Part shown: one piece after another, positions 24,398 to 32,011 of the stretch | How the letters are laid out: each line of letters opens with the position of its first letter | Position numbering within the stretch: position 1 is the first letter of the stretch | From: Phycisphaerales bacterium UBA2266 | GTDB lineage: Bacteria; Planctomycetota; Phycisphaerae; Sedimentisphaerales; Anaerobacaceae | NCBI GenBank assembly: GCA_002347125.1 | Contig: DDXG01000238.1 | Coordinates: forward strand, 1 to 34,164 | DNA length: 34,164 nt | Direction of reading: 5' to 3' | Made by a program: the position numbers and the translations under genes | Notes under the pieces: model-generated | What the model was told of the DNA's origin: nothing | Databases searched by the model: none | Seen by the model: the letters and a program-made list of their open reading frames with translations, nothing else

Positions 24398-25477
24398 CTA
24401 TTCGAACTCCCTCAGCAGGTCCAGCAGCTTGCGGTCCAGCTTGTGCCCATGGAAATCCTCGTACTCCACATCCTTGCGATCCGAATCGAGAATACCGAAC
24501 GAACCCCGGAAGTTCCATACGGCCAGCCCGATGCCCGCCTGCGTCAGTATCTCCAGCACATCGCGGAACCACTTGAGCGTTACGTCGTGCGGCGTGCGGT
24601 TATAGACGCCTCCCTCGCCGCAATGCACACCCACGCCGCCGCGGGCCATCTCGATCCATGGGGCCCAGTGTCTCTCCAAACGGGCCCGATCCCACCCATT
24701 GCCCGGCCAGGCCGGATCGGGGAAGTTCTCGCTGTTGACCCACGAGGCCTTGTAGTGCGTGATGAACATCGGCTGGTAGGCCCGCGTGCTCTGGCCGATC
24801 TTCAGGTCCGCCAGTTCCGGGGCGCAGATATTCCCATAATTCATCCCGTCCGCGATGACCAGGCGGCTCGGATCAACCTCCCGGATTGCCCCGACCACCG
24901 TCCGAACGACCCGCTCATGGTCCTCCCGTGTCATCCCATCTCCGATGGCCGGCGGCTCATTGACCAGGTCGATACTCAGCTTGTCCGAACCGACCCCTTT
25001 GTAGCGTTTGGCCATCATCTGCCAGTGGAAACAGAACGCCTTCAACGGCTCCGGGTCCTTCCAGAGGCTTTTGGGCTCCTGGAACTCGCGGTTGACCGAA
25101 TACCCGGGCGCTCGATGGAAATTGAGACTGACGTGCAGGCTGTTCTGGCCCGCCAACTCCACCGCCCGATCCACTTTCGCCAGCATGGCCTCGTTGAGAT
25201 TGTAGTCATCCCCCTCGTTGATCCAGAGCCGATACACCATCGGCAGCCGTACGAAGTTGAAGCCCCAATCCCGCATCATGCTGAAGTCTTCGGCCACCCA
25301 ATCCCCTTTACTTCGCATGGTGAACATCTCCAGCAGATTGAATCCCCGCCAGCGCGGCAGGACGTGCTGCGCCGGCCTCTCTCTCTCTACGGCGGTTACC
25401 CGGCTGATCCCAGACAGGGTTGTTGCCGCTGCTCCGAGTGCCGACGTCTTGAGAAACTCGCGTCGAGTCTGATACAT
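24398..25477 (-). CDS. Tat-exported glycoside hydrolase family 5 enzyme
   Basis: This 359-residue GH5 (clan A) retaining beta-glycanase has the acid/base Glu174 in SIDLVNEPP and the nucleophile Glu288 in GVHCGEGGVYN. FNFVRLPM and HVSLNFHRAPGY are further conserved barrel segments. The N-terminus TRREFLKTSALGAAATTL is a twin-arginine export signal, so the enzyme acts outside the cytoplasm. Cellulase, mannanase and xyloglucanase subfamilies cannot be separated by eye. I chose ATG 25477 because GGAG lies 7 bases upstream; the ATG at 25483 is too close to that site. It is the first gene of the GH5-GH38-UroD operon. Confidence 0.92.
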   Translation of the reverse strand: MYQTRREFLKTSALGAAATTLSGISRVTAVERERPAQHVLPRWRGFNLLEMFTMRSKGDWVAEDFSMMRDWGFNFVRLPMVYRLWINEGDDYNLNEAMLAKVDRAVELAGQNSLHVSLNFHRAPGYSVNREFQEPKSLWKDPEPLKAFCFHWQMMAKRYKGVGSDKLSIDLVNEPPAIGDGMTREDHERVVRTVVGAIREVDPSRLVIADGMNYGNICAPELADLKIGQSTRAYQPMFITHYKASWVNSENFPDPAWPGNGWDRARLERHWAPWIEMARGGVGVHCGEGGVYNRTPHDVTLKWFRDVLEILTQAGIGLAVWNFRGSFGILDSDRKDVEYEDFHGHKLDRKLLDLLREFE

Positions 25478-25564
25478 CGCCATACTCCTTACTTAAGGGG
25501 TGTGTTGCAGCCGGGTAAGGCGACCCCAAGACAGGGTATTGCGGCCCATCCGGCGCCGACAGGG

Positions 25565-25593
25565 ATTGTAACCGACCCGACGGTTGTGCTCAA
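25565..25593 (-). promoter_or_regulatory. Candidate promoter of the GH5-GH38-UroD operon
   Basis: On the minus strand TTGAGC (25588-25593) and TACAAT (25565-25570) are spaced by 17 bases. The -35 matches at 4 of 6 positions and the -10 at 5 of 6. It lies about 88 bases upstream of the GH5 start codon. Confidence 0.45.
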
Positions 25594-25621
25594 GCGACTA
25601 TCCCCCCGTCGCCCGGCGCAG

Positions 25622-25653
25622 AAAAACGGGGCTCCACGAATGGAGCCCCTTTT
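25622..25653. terminator. Bidirectional Rho-independent terminator
   Basis: A perfect 9-bp stem, GGGGCTCCA (25628-25636) and TGGAGCCCC (25641-25649), closes a CGAA loop. It is flanked by TTTT on the plus strand and by five A on the other side, which read as T on the minus strand. It can stop transcription in both directions. No plus-strand gene precedes it, so it probably insulates the GH5 promoter from minus-strand read-through of the gene at 26111-28372. Confidence 0.8.
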
Positions 25654-26110
25654 GTGTTGATGATGGCCGGGCGGCGAGACCAACCTGTGCGTTGTCAGTG
25701 AGTCAGCGTTCTGAGAATGACTCTGGCTCGCGACAGCCGCGACCACGAACGGAAGTTAGGATGTTCTCCTATACCATCGGCGATTGAACTATGTTCGGAG
25801 CAGTTTTTGCGAAATGGGAAAAGCCCCGGCCGGTTTAGGGCAGTCCGAGGGTATAAAAAAGGAGGGCTGGGACACGCGGAGGAGAGGAAGGAGAGGACTG
25901 CCCCAGCCCCTCAGTTGTGGATTTGGCTACGTAACATACGCCCACCGCGCGACTGTGTTCATGCAAATGAACAATCTTCTGAAGAAACATCTTCCGCCCC
26001 GAACGGCCGTGTTGACTCTAGGACCAGAAAAGCCCTATTTAAGCGTAAAAACACACATCGCCGTCATACGAAGGTCCGGGAAAAAAAATCTGCGATTTCC
26101 GCAAACCAGC
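25654..26110. other. Long non-coding stretch downstream of the beta-helix gene
   Basis: This 457-base region has no recognisable gene. The open frames across it (for example 25784-26251 plus) run into the 3' end of the real minus-strand gene and have biased composition. It contains the interlocked stem structure described separately. I see nothing else, apart from A-runs near 26080-26090. Confidence 0.45.
25838..25909 (-). terminator. Interlocked A-B-A'-B' stem structure with T-tract (possible terminator or structured 3' end)
   Basis: Plus-strand elements lie in this order: GGCAGTCC (25839-25846), GGGCTGG (25864-25870), GGACTGCC (25895-25902) and CCAGCCC (25903-25909). The first pairs with the third (8 bp) and the second with the fourth (7 bp), a pseudoknot topology. 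Read on the minus strand, the GGGCTGG/CCAGCCC stem is followed after 3 bases by TTTTTT, which fits an intrinsic terminator with an unusually long loop, about 200 bases after the beta-helix gene. The two stems touch but do not overlap. Confidence 0.45.
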
Positions 26111-28372
26111 CTACAACGCCGGCACAATCGGCGACCATCCCGTCTCATTGCCGGCTTGGTCGCGGGCTTTCACCCGGAACCGCAGCGCCTGGCCCGATCG
26201 GCCGACCTTCACCGTATACGTCCTGCTTGTGACCCACCCACTGCTGAGTGAAAGCAGGTCCACGCACTGGAAGTAATACTGGATCTGGTCCTGACCGTCC
26301 GTTGCCTCTACGCACGTCATTTGCGCGTAATAGTCAAAGGTTCCCGACCCTATCTTTATCTCCTTCGGCTCGCCTCCGACGGCCCACTCCATGGGGTCGG
26401 GGCTTGGCGGCGAAAGGTCTATGCTCACCGGGGTCGAGGTCATTCCCGTATTCTGATTAGGGGATTTGTCCCGATACTGCACTCGGAACGTGTACACACT
26501 CTTCGCCAGACCGCTGACAACGTATTCCGGACCGTCCTGCCAGCCGCTGCTCAGCCCCGGATGTGACGTACACTCGAAGAAATACTGCACGCCGTTCTCA
26601 TCCGTTGCCGTCGTCGCCACCATCCGAATGGAGGTTGAGGACAGGGCGTAGGGTGCGGTAGACCACGTCGCGGGATTAGGGGCGGGCGCCGTCAAATCCT
26701 CTACATCCGTTTTCGTCCACGCGATTGCTGAGAAATCCGATTCCAGGCGGTTTCCCACGTTCCTGGCCTTCACCCGGAAGTAGTACCACCTGTCGGCTGT
26801 CAGATTGGTGAACTCCCAAGTCGCTTCCTGGCCGGGCGCAAACGAGACCCAGTCGCTGTTGTGCGCGGGATTGTTGAAGTTCTCAAACCAGTATTCCACG
26901 TCCGTCCCATCTGTTGCAGTCGCGGGCCATGCCGTCATCCTGATGCTGTACGGGCCGGTCGGGTAGGGCTTGACCGCCCAGAGCATCGGATCCGGGTCCG
27001 GCGGACGTGCGGCCGGCGGGTGTGATTCCCAGTGCTGCAAGAGCAGCGCCAAGTCGAACAGGTCGACCGTCCCGTCGCGGGTAATGTCTTCAGCCACCGG
27101 CGCCTCATCGGTCAGCCACTTGGCCGCCAGCAGCACCAGGTCGTTGATGTTCGTAGCGCCGTCATAGTCAAAGTCCGTCAGCAGCCCCAGCGTGGACACC
27201 GACATTGAGGCCTCCGCCGTACCCCCGTAGGCGCCGAGATTGACCCTCCGCCCGTTCCTCCACAACTCCCCCATCCAATCGGATACCGGGTCAGCGGCAT
27301 CTATGCAGAGACTATGCACCGGGTCCTGCACCCAGCGTCGTAAGGCGGGGTTCCACCGTCCAACCACCGACTTCAGGTGGTAGTCGCCCTCGATCCAGAA
27401 ATCGTCGTCTGCCACCGGCGTGCCCGCGTCGTCCCAGATGCCGGACTCCACAAAAAGCGGGTCCGTGAACAACTCGCCGATCCCGCGTGCTATCGCCCCG
27501 GCAAAAGCGTCGGGCGCGTTCTGCCAGTAGTTGTTGTAACTGTTGGCGGTCTTGTTACTTACGGCGTAGATTCCCCCGCCGGAGTTTGCGATATTGCCGG
27601 CGATGATGTTGTTGCGCACGGTCGCGCGGCAATCGTAGAGCCCGCCGCCGAAACCGTGGGCGTCCGGCCGCCCGTCGTTGCGCGCAATATTGCCCACGAT
27701 CGTATTGTTCTCTATGGTCCCGTCGCATCCATACAGGCCGCCCCCGTCGCCCTGTGTCGTCGTGTGCAGCGCGAGATTCCCACTGATGATGTTGTGGCGG
27801 ATCGTTCCATCGCAGTCGTAGAGTCCTGCGCCACGGGTGGCCCTGTTGCCGGTGATCCAGTTGCCGCTGATCAGGCCGTCGCACTGGTTGATGCCGCCGC
27901 CCGCGTTAAAGGAAATCTGGTTCCCGATGATAGACGGTGCTGTGCCCAGCGCCCCCGAAATGCCCACATCCGCACAGTTGCGGATGATATTCCCGATGAT
28001 CATGGGCTTGGTATTCGATCCCGAACAGCGAATCCCCCGTCCCGTGATGGTGAATCCCCACAGAATCGCCCCAGGCCCTTCGCTCCGCGTAAAACTCACC
28101 GAGTAGCCCGTGTTCTGCACAATGACGGTCGAGGCAACAACCGTCAGATTCTCCGGATCGATGCTCCGGAGGGTGATCGCCAGCCCCTCAAATGAGACGG
28201 CCTCCATATACGCACCGGGATAGACCACGATGGTGTCGCCGTGTGTGGCTGCGGCAATCGCCCCCGAAATGGTCGCATAATCCCCCGGTCCGTTGTCGTT
28301 GACGGTGATAACGCGCGCAGACAGCCCGCACGGGGCTAAGCACACGAGCAGGAGAACGACTTTCTTCAACAT
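26111..28372 (-). CDS. Secreted right-handed beta-helix protein with dockerin-like and Ig/Fn3-like repeats
   Basis: This 753-residue exported protein has a signal peptide at 1-20 (MLKKVVLLLVCLAPCGLSAR). A parallel beta-helix covers about 22-330, with pectate-lyase/NosD-like rungs (GGGLYDCDGTIRHNIISGN, GNTIVGNIARN). Such folds usually bind or cleave polysaccharide, but no catalytic residues are obvious. At about 395-440 there are two calcium-loop repeats, DFDYDGATNINDLVLLAAKW and DITRDGTVDLFDLALLLQHW, like the dockerin-type modules common in planctomycetes. Three related modules of about 100 residues follow, each with a PDPM-W and SIRM-ATD pattern and a Y(F/W)F(E/Q) strand. I chose ATG 28372 because the signal peptide starts there, with GGAGGAG 11 bases upstream. 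Confidence 0.85.
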   Translation of the reverse strand: MLKKVVLLLVCLAPCGLSARVITVNDNGPGDYATISGAIAAATHGDTIVVYPGAYMEAVSFEGLAITLRSIDPENLTVVASTVIVQNTGYSVSFTRSEGPGAILWGFTITGRGIRCSGSNTKPMIIGNIIRNCADVGISGALGTAPSIIGNQISFNAGGGINQCDGLISGNWITGNRATRGAGLYDCDGTIRHNIISGNLALHTTTQGDGGGLYGCDGTIENNTIVGNIARNDGRPDAHGFGGGLYDCRATVRNNIIAGNIANSGGGIYAVSNKTANSYNNYWQNAPDAFAGAIARGIGELFTDPLFVESGIWDDAGTPVADDDFWIEGDYHLKSVVGRWNPALRRWVQDPVHSLCIDAADPVSDWMGELWRNGRRVNLGAYGGTAEASMSVSTLGLLTDFDYDGATNINDLVLLAAKWLTDEAPVAEDITRDGTVDLFDLALLLQHWESHPPAARPPDPDPMLWAVKPYPTGPYSIRMTAWPATATDGTDVEYWFENFNNPAHNSDWVSFAPGQEATWEFTNLTADRWYYFRVKARNVGNRLESDFSAIAWTKTDVEDLTAPAPNPATWSTAPYALSSTSIRMVATTATDENGVQYFFECTSHPGLSSGWQDGPEYVVSGLAKSVYTFRVQYRDKSPNQNTGMTSTPVSIDLSPPSPDPMEWAVGGEPKEIKIGSGTFDYYAQMTCVEATDGQDQIQYYFQCVDLLSLSSGWVTSRTYTVKVGRSGQALRFRVKARDQAGNETGWSPIVPAL

Positions 28373-28411
28373 GAACTGCTGTACTCCTCCATATACCCGG
28401 ACGACATTCAA

Positions 28412-28440
28412 ATTCTACCAACTTCCGCCAACCACTGCAA
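28412..28440 (-). promoter_or_regulatory. Candidate promoter of the beta-helix gene
   Basis: On the minus strand TTGCAG (28435-28440) and TAGAAT (28412-28417) are 17 bases apart. The -10 matches at 5 of 6 positions, while the -35 is weak. It sits immediately downstream of the ndk terminator and about 40 bases before the start codon, so the beta-helix gene probably has its own transcript. Confidence 0.4.
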
Positions 28441-28465
28441 AAGAAAAAGGCCTCGCAGAGGCCTT
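28439..28465 (-). terminator. Rho-independent terminator of ndk
   Basis: On the minus strand AAGGCCTC and GAGGCCTT form a perfect 8-bp stem around a 3-base loop (TGC), followed by TTTTTCTTTT. It lies about 67 bases after the ndk stop codon at 28532. Confidence 0.85.
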
Positions 28466-28531
28466 GAAGATGCAGTCGACTGTTATACGGTTTGACAGTA
28501 AAGCTATTTATGACAGATGTTTACGTTGCAT

Positions 28532-28993
28532 CTACTCCGTCGTTCCCTCGATCCAGTGCCCGTCGAAGAAATCGTACGCCACCAGCTCATCGTCGTCGAA
28601 ATACAGTCCGATCTCGTATGCTGCAGACTCATTACTATCGGACCCATGAATCAGATTGAACCGCTGCGAGAGCCCAAAGTCGCCGCGAATGGTGCCGGGT
28701 TCGGCTTCGAAACCGAAGGTCTTGCCCATCATCTTGCGCGATATCTCAATGACCCGAGGCCCCTCCCAGACCATCACCAGCGACGGCCCGGAGGCCAGAT
28801 ACTTCACTACCCCATCGAAGAATGGCTTGCCCTCATGCACGGCGTAGTGTCGTTGCGCCTGTTCCCGCGAAATCCATACCAACTTCGCCCCCACAAGTCG
28901 AAACCCCTTGCGCTCAAATCGCTCCATGATTCGACCTGCCAGGTGGCGCTGAATTGCGTCCGGCTTGAGAATGATGAGAGTGCGTTCCGCCAT
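28532..28993 (-). CDS. ndk: Nucleoside diphosphate kinase
   Basis: This 153-residue cytoplasmic enzyme transfers the gamma-phosphate of ATP to other nucleoside diphosphates. TLIILKPDAIQR is the N-terminal family motif. PGTIRGDF and NLIHGSDSNESA contain the active-site His116. Its length is slightly above the usual 140 residues, with a C-terminal extension rich in acidic residues (YFDDDELVAYDFFDGHW). The start at 28993 (MAERT) fits the family; the ATG at 29002 is possible, and neither has a good Shine-Dalgarno site. It lies 54 bases downstream of the OmpA-family gene on the same strand and is followed by a clear terminator. Confidence 0.95.
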   Translation of the reverse strand: MAERTLIILKPDAIQRHLAGRIMERFERKGFRLVGAKLVWISREQAQRHYAVHEGKPFFDGVVKYLASGPSLVMVWEGPRVIEISRKMMGKTFGFEAEPGTIRGDFGLSQRFNLIHGSDSNESAAYEIGLYFDDDELVAYDFFDGHWIEGTTE

Positions 28994-29047
28994 CGCCTGC
29001 ATCCAGAAAGGGGTGCTCTAAGGACTGCCGATATCGCTCAGGGGTCG

Positions 29048-29824
29048 TCAGATACCCTTGGGAATCACGAATATCTCGACGCGACGGTTTTTCTCGTTAC
29101 CAGCCTTGTTCGGGGCGTTGGGCTCGGTCGGACGAAACTCTCCGAACCCTCGAACGCTCATGCGTTCTGGCGCAACGCCGTTCAGAGCCATGATATCCAG
29201 CACGGAAATCGCCCGGTGTGCCGACAGATGCCAGTTCGTCGGGTGCTTGGCGAGCGTCTCGGCTCTGGCGATTCGCATATCATCCGTATGCCCAGCGATA
29301 ATGATGTTGAAATCCGCGGCCTCCGGACTTGTCAGAATCCCACAAAGGGCCTTGACTGCATCAATCGCCGAGGCCGCAACCACGTCGCTGCCCCTCTCGA
29401 ACAGCAAGTCGCTCTTGAACCTGACAATGCCCGAATCCGGGTTGTACTCCACGAACTGGCTGTTCGCGGCCGCAAAGTCCTTCAGCTTCGTATCCAATTC
29501 CGGGGGAAGCTGACCACCGCCCAGCAGCTTCGTCTGCATCTCCTGAATCAGCGCTCGCTTGCGGGCCAGATCGTCCTCCAGGGCCGCGATCTTCTGTTCC
29601 AGCGCATCGGTCTCGACCCCGCCCGACTGCCTTATCGCTTCCAGCTCGCGCTTGAGCTGATCCAACTCCAACTGCTTGGCTCGGAGCTGGCTCTCGAGAT
29701 CCGCTATCCGTCTCTGCTGCGTTTCATTCTGAATGCGCAAATCCTTCAGTTCGGAATCGCAGCCGGACAGAAGCATCGCGCACACAAACAGACCGCCGAG
29801 CACTGAGACTTTGAGGTTCCGCAT
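29048..29824 (-). CDS. OmpA-family lipoprotein with coiled coil
   Basis: This 258-residue outer-membrane-type lipoprotein has the lipobox LLSGC with the lipidated Cys22. A coiled coil of about 90 residues follows (LRIQNETQQRRIADLESQ and on). The OmpA/MotB peptidoglycan-binding domain is at about 140-255, with IIIAGHTDDMRI, NWHLSAHRAISV and GNEKNRRVEIFVI. It probably links the envelope to peptidoglycan, like Pal or a MotB-type anchor without a membrane helix. I chose ATG 29824 because AAAGGA lies 7 bases upstream; an in-frame TTG at 29830 is less likely. A TTGACG at 29969-29974 on the same strand may be part of its promoter. Confidence 0.9.
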   Translation of the reverse strand: MRNLKVSVLGGLFVCAMLLSGCDSELKDLRIQNETQQRRIADLESQLRAKQLELDQLKRELEAIRQSGGVETDALEQKIAALEDDLARKRALIQEMQTKLLGGGQLPPELDTKLKDFAAANSQFVEYNPDSGIVRFKSDLLFERGSDVVAASAIDAVKALCGILTSPEAADFNIIIAGHTDDMRIARAETLAKHPTNWHLSAHRAISVLDIMALNGVAPERMSVRGFGEFRPTEPNAPNKAGNEKNRRVEIFVIPKGI

Positions 29825-30065
29825 CTTCAAGTCCTTTCAAAACCTGGCAATAGAGATCATCCTGATTCACCGCGGCGTATGCAAACGGCCTACGTGCCCG
29901 GGCGGGAAGCCCCGGCCCAAGGGTCCTGCACACCCTCTAATACAGAATAGAACCGATGTGCATATTACCGTCAAGAGCAAAAAGCAGGAAATAATCGCAG
30001 ATTGGGTAATTAAGGCATTCTGGGAAGACCACCGCCCGCGCGGCGCCGAACACCGGCGAATCCGA

Positions 30066-30380
30066 TCAATCCATGTATCTGCTTCCCATCCGTCGCACAT
30101 CCACATGCATCACGGGCCCCGGTGCCGCCCCACAGGCATGAATGGTCGCAACCACCGGCCCCCGTGGGTCCAGCTCCGTCCTGGCCTTGACGGATCGCCG
30201 CACCGGCGAATCGGCCACCACCGCCGTATGCAACATCGCCAGTAACCCGAAGTATAATCCCGCGACCAGCCCGCAAGCGAGCCCGAAGGCCACATCCTGA
30301 GCCACCGCCGCACAAACCGCCGACAGACACACCCCGTGAACCGCCCCCGACGCCGTACACACCGCCGAACGATGCGTCAT
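30066..30380 (-). CDS. Possible small membrane protein (104 residues)
   Basis: I do not recognise this protein. Two hydrophobic stretches (VHGVCLSAVCAAVA and FGLACGLVAGLYFGLLAML) suggest a small inner-membrane protein with a polar C-terminus of about 45 residues. Codon use is G+C-rich at third positions, as in neighbouring genes. AGGG lies 5 bases before ATG 30380. Overlapping open frames in the same stretch lower confidence. It stands alone between the OmpA-family gene and the divergent truD. Confidence 0.35.
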   Translation of the reverse strand: MTHRSAVCTASGAVHGVCLSAVCAAVAQDVAFGLACGLVAGLYFGLLAMLHTAVVADSPVRRSVKARTELDPRGPVVATIHACGAAPGPVMHVDVRRMGSRYMD

Positions 30381-30711
30381 AATCACCCTGCCTGGCCGGC
30401 CCTGCGCCCGGATGGCTGCACAACGCCACCCTTATCTGCCGGTTCCATCTGCGGGCATTCTCCTATGCCCCGGCCCACCGTGGATTCCACCCTGGGTTCC
30501 GATCCCGAAGCCTCCATGCCGATAACCCTTTATACCTCCTTGGGCCCGCTCTTGTCAAGACGATTCCATATCTCCGCTGGCTTGTTCCGCCACACTCTGG
30601 TATTATCGCCCCTCCAAAGCAGAAAGCACAGACAATCGACACAAGGACATACCCGGCAGGCACAAAGCGGACTACTCCGTACGCTCTCAACCTTGCACCA
30701 GGACAGCCAAG
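30381..30711. other. Intergenic region upstream of truD
   Basis: This 331-base divergent gap holds an isolated TATTAT (about 30601-30606) that could be the truD -10, but there is no matching -35. A GGTTCCGATCC near 30490 resembles a tRNA T-arm but no tRNA can be folded around it. I see no other feature. Confidence 0.4.
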
Positions 30712-31953
30712 ATGTACGACCCCAACAAAGACACGCCGCTTCCATTGCTCACTGCCGACCTTGAAGGCGTCTGCGGCGACCTTAAAGCCCGCGTAGAGGA
30801 CTTTTGCGTCGAGGAGTTGCCTCGCTACGAACCCTGTGGCCATGGAACCCATGCCTACGCCCTGGTCGAGAAGACCGGCCTGCCCACGATGGAAGTCGCC
30901 GCCCGGATCGCCCGTGATCTCGGTGTCGCCCGCCGCGACATCGGCTACGCCGGCCTCAAGGATGCTCGGGCCGTGACCCGCCAATGGATGTCTATCGAAC
31001 ATGTGGACCCTGCGCGCTTGGCCGCCCTCAACATCCCTCGCATCCGAATCCTGGCTACCGCCCGCCACACCAACAAGCTCAAACCTGGTCATCTGGCAGG
31101 CAACCGTTTCGTTATCCGTCTGCGAAACCTCGACCGCCCGCCCGCCCAGGCCGCCGCCCTTGCGGGAGAAATCATGAATGTCCTGGTCCGCCGGGGGGTT
31201 CCCAACTATTTTGGCCCGCAGCGTTTCGGCAATCGCAACGACACCCATCTGCTTGGCCGGGCCATCTGCACGGAAGACATTGATGAGTTCTTCGACCTCT
31301 TTCTTGGTCGTCCGTCCCCCGACGAATCCGCCCGCGCCGGCGCCGCCCGCACGTTCTACGAGGCCGGCGATTACGAGGGAGCCATCAACACATGGCCGGC
31401 CAACTGCGCCGACCAGCGCCGCGCCCTCCGCGCCCTGATCAAGGCCGACGGCAACCGGTGCAAAGCCTTCAAGTCCGTCGACAAACACCTCCGTGGCTTC
31501 TTTGTCTCCGCCTTCCAGTCCAGCCTCTTCAATCATTGCCTCGTCGCCCGTATGCCCCGCATCGACATGCTCCTGGACGGAGACATGGCCTGTAAGCACA
31601 TCAACGGCGCCTGTTTCACGGTCGAGGACGCCGCCTTGGAGCAGCCGCGCTGTGACGCTTTTGAAATCAGCCCGACGGGCCCTCTCCTGGGCCACCGCAT
31701 GTATAAACTGGCTGGCCCGGCCGGTGCCATCGAGAACCCCATCCTCGATGCCGCCGGTCTCACCGACGACCATCTAACCACCATGCAGCACTTCGGAGGC
31801 CGAGGCGGCCGACGGACGCTGCGATTCCAGCCCAGGAACGCTGTTATCTCCACACCCGCCGATGCCCGCGGACCGTGCCTCCAACTCCAATTCGAACTCG
31901 ACCCCGGCTGCTACGCCACCGGCGTCATCCGTGAAATCACCAAATCCGACTGA
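30712..31953 (+). CDS. truD: tRNA pseudouridine(13) synthase
   Basis: This 413-residue enzyme isomerises U13 of tRNA(Glu) to pseudouridine. Asp84 in GYAGLKDARAVTRQ is the catalytic aspartate. NRFVIRLRN and NYFGPQRFGNRNDTHLLG are further TruD signatures. The protein is longer than E. coli TruD (349 residues), as is common for planctomycete and archaeal members. AGGAC precedes the ATG by 7-8 bases. It is convergent with the HTH membrane protein gene, 58 bases away, and has no obvious operon partner. Confidence 0.95.
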   Translation: MYDPNKDTPLPLLTADLEGVCGDLKARVEDFCVEELPRYEPCGHGTHAYALVEKTGLPTMEVAARIARDLGVARRDIGYAGLKDARAVTRQWMSIEHVDPARLAALNIPRIRILATARHTNKLKPGHLAGNRFVIRLRNLDRPPAQAAALAGEIMNVLVRRGVPNYFGPQRFGNRNDTHLLGRAICTEDIDEFFDLFLGRPSPDESARAGAARTFYEAGDYEGAINTWPANCADQRRALRALIKADGNRCKAFKSVDKHLRGFFVSAFQSSLFNHCLVARMPRIDMLLDGDMACKHINGACFTVEDAALEQPRCDAFEISPTGPLLGHRMYKLAGPAGAIENPILDAAGLTDDHLTTMQHFGGRGGRRTLRFQPRNAVISTPADARGPCLQLQFELDPGCYATGVIREITKSD

Positions 31954-32011
31954 TCGGATCGGCTGAGAAGAGCCGTGTTCGCCCGAAGGCTGAGATATGA
32001 CGAGGCCGGAG

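Noticed and set aside
21018..24572. Extended start of the GH38 frame at 24572
   Set aside because: It would overlap the GH5 gene by about 175 bases and put an Arg/Gly-rich stretch before a clear signal peptide that begins at 24371 with its own ribosome site.
25500..25620. Possible tRNA on the minus strand with GGTTACAATCC
   Set aside because: The loop deviates from the T-loop consensus, and no cloverleaf forms; the TACAAT is better read as a -10 element.
25784..26251. Plus-strand open frame of 155 codons
   Set aside because: It runs into the 3' end of the beta-helix gene on the other strand, has no recognised domain, and crosses the structured element; no independent support.
30480..30500. 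T-arm-like sequence GGTTCCGATCC
   Set aside because: The loop does not fit the TTCRANY consensus and no acceptor, D or anticodon arms can be built around it.
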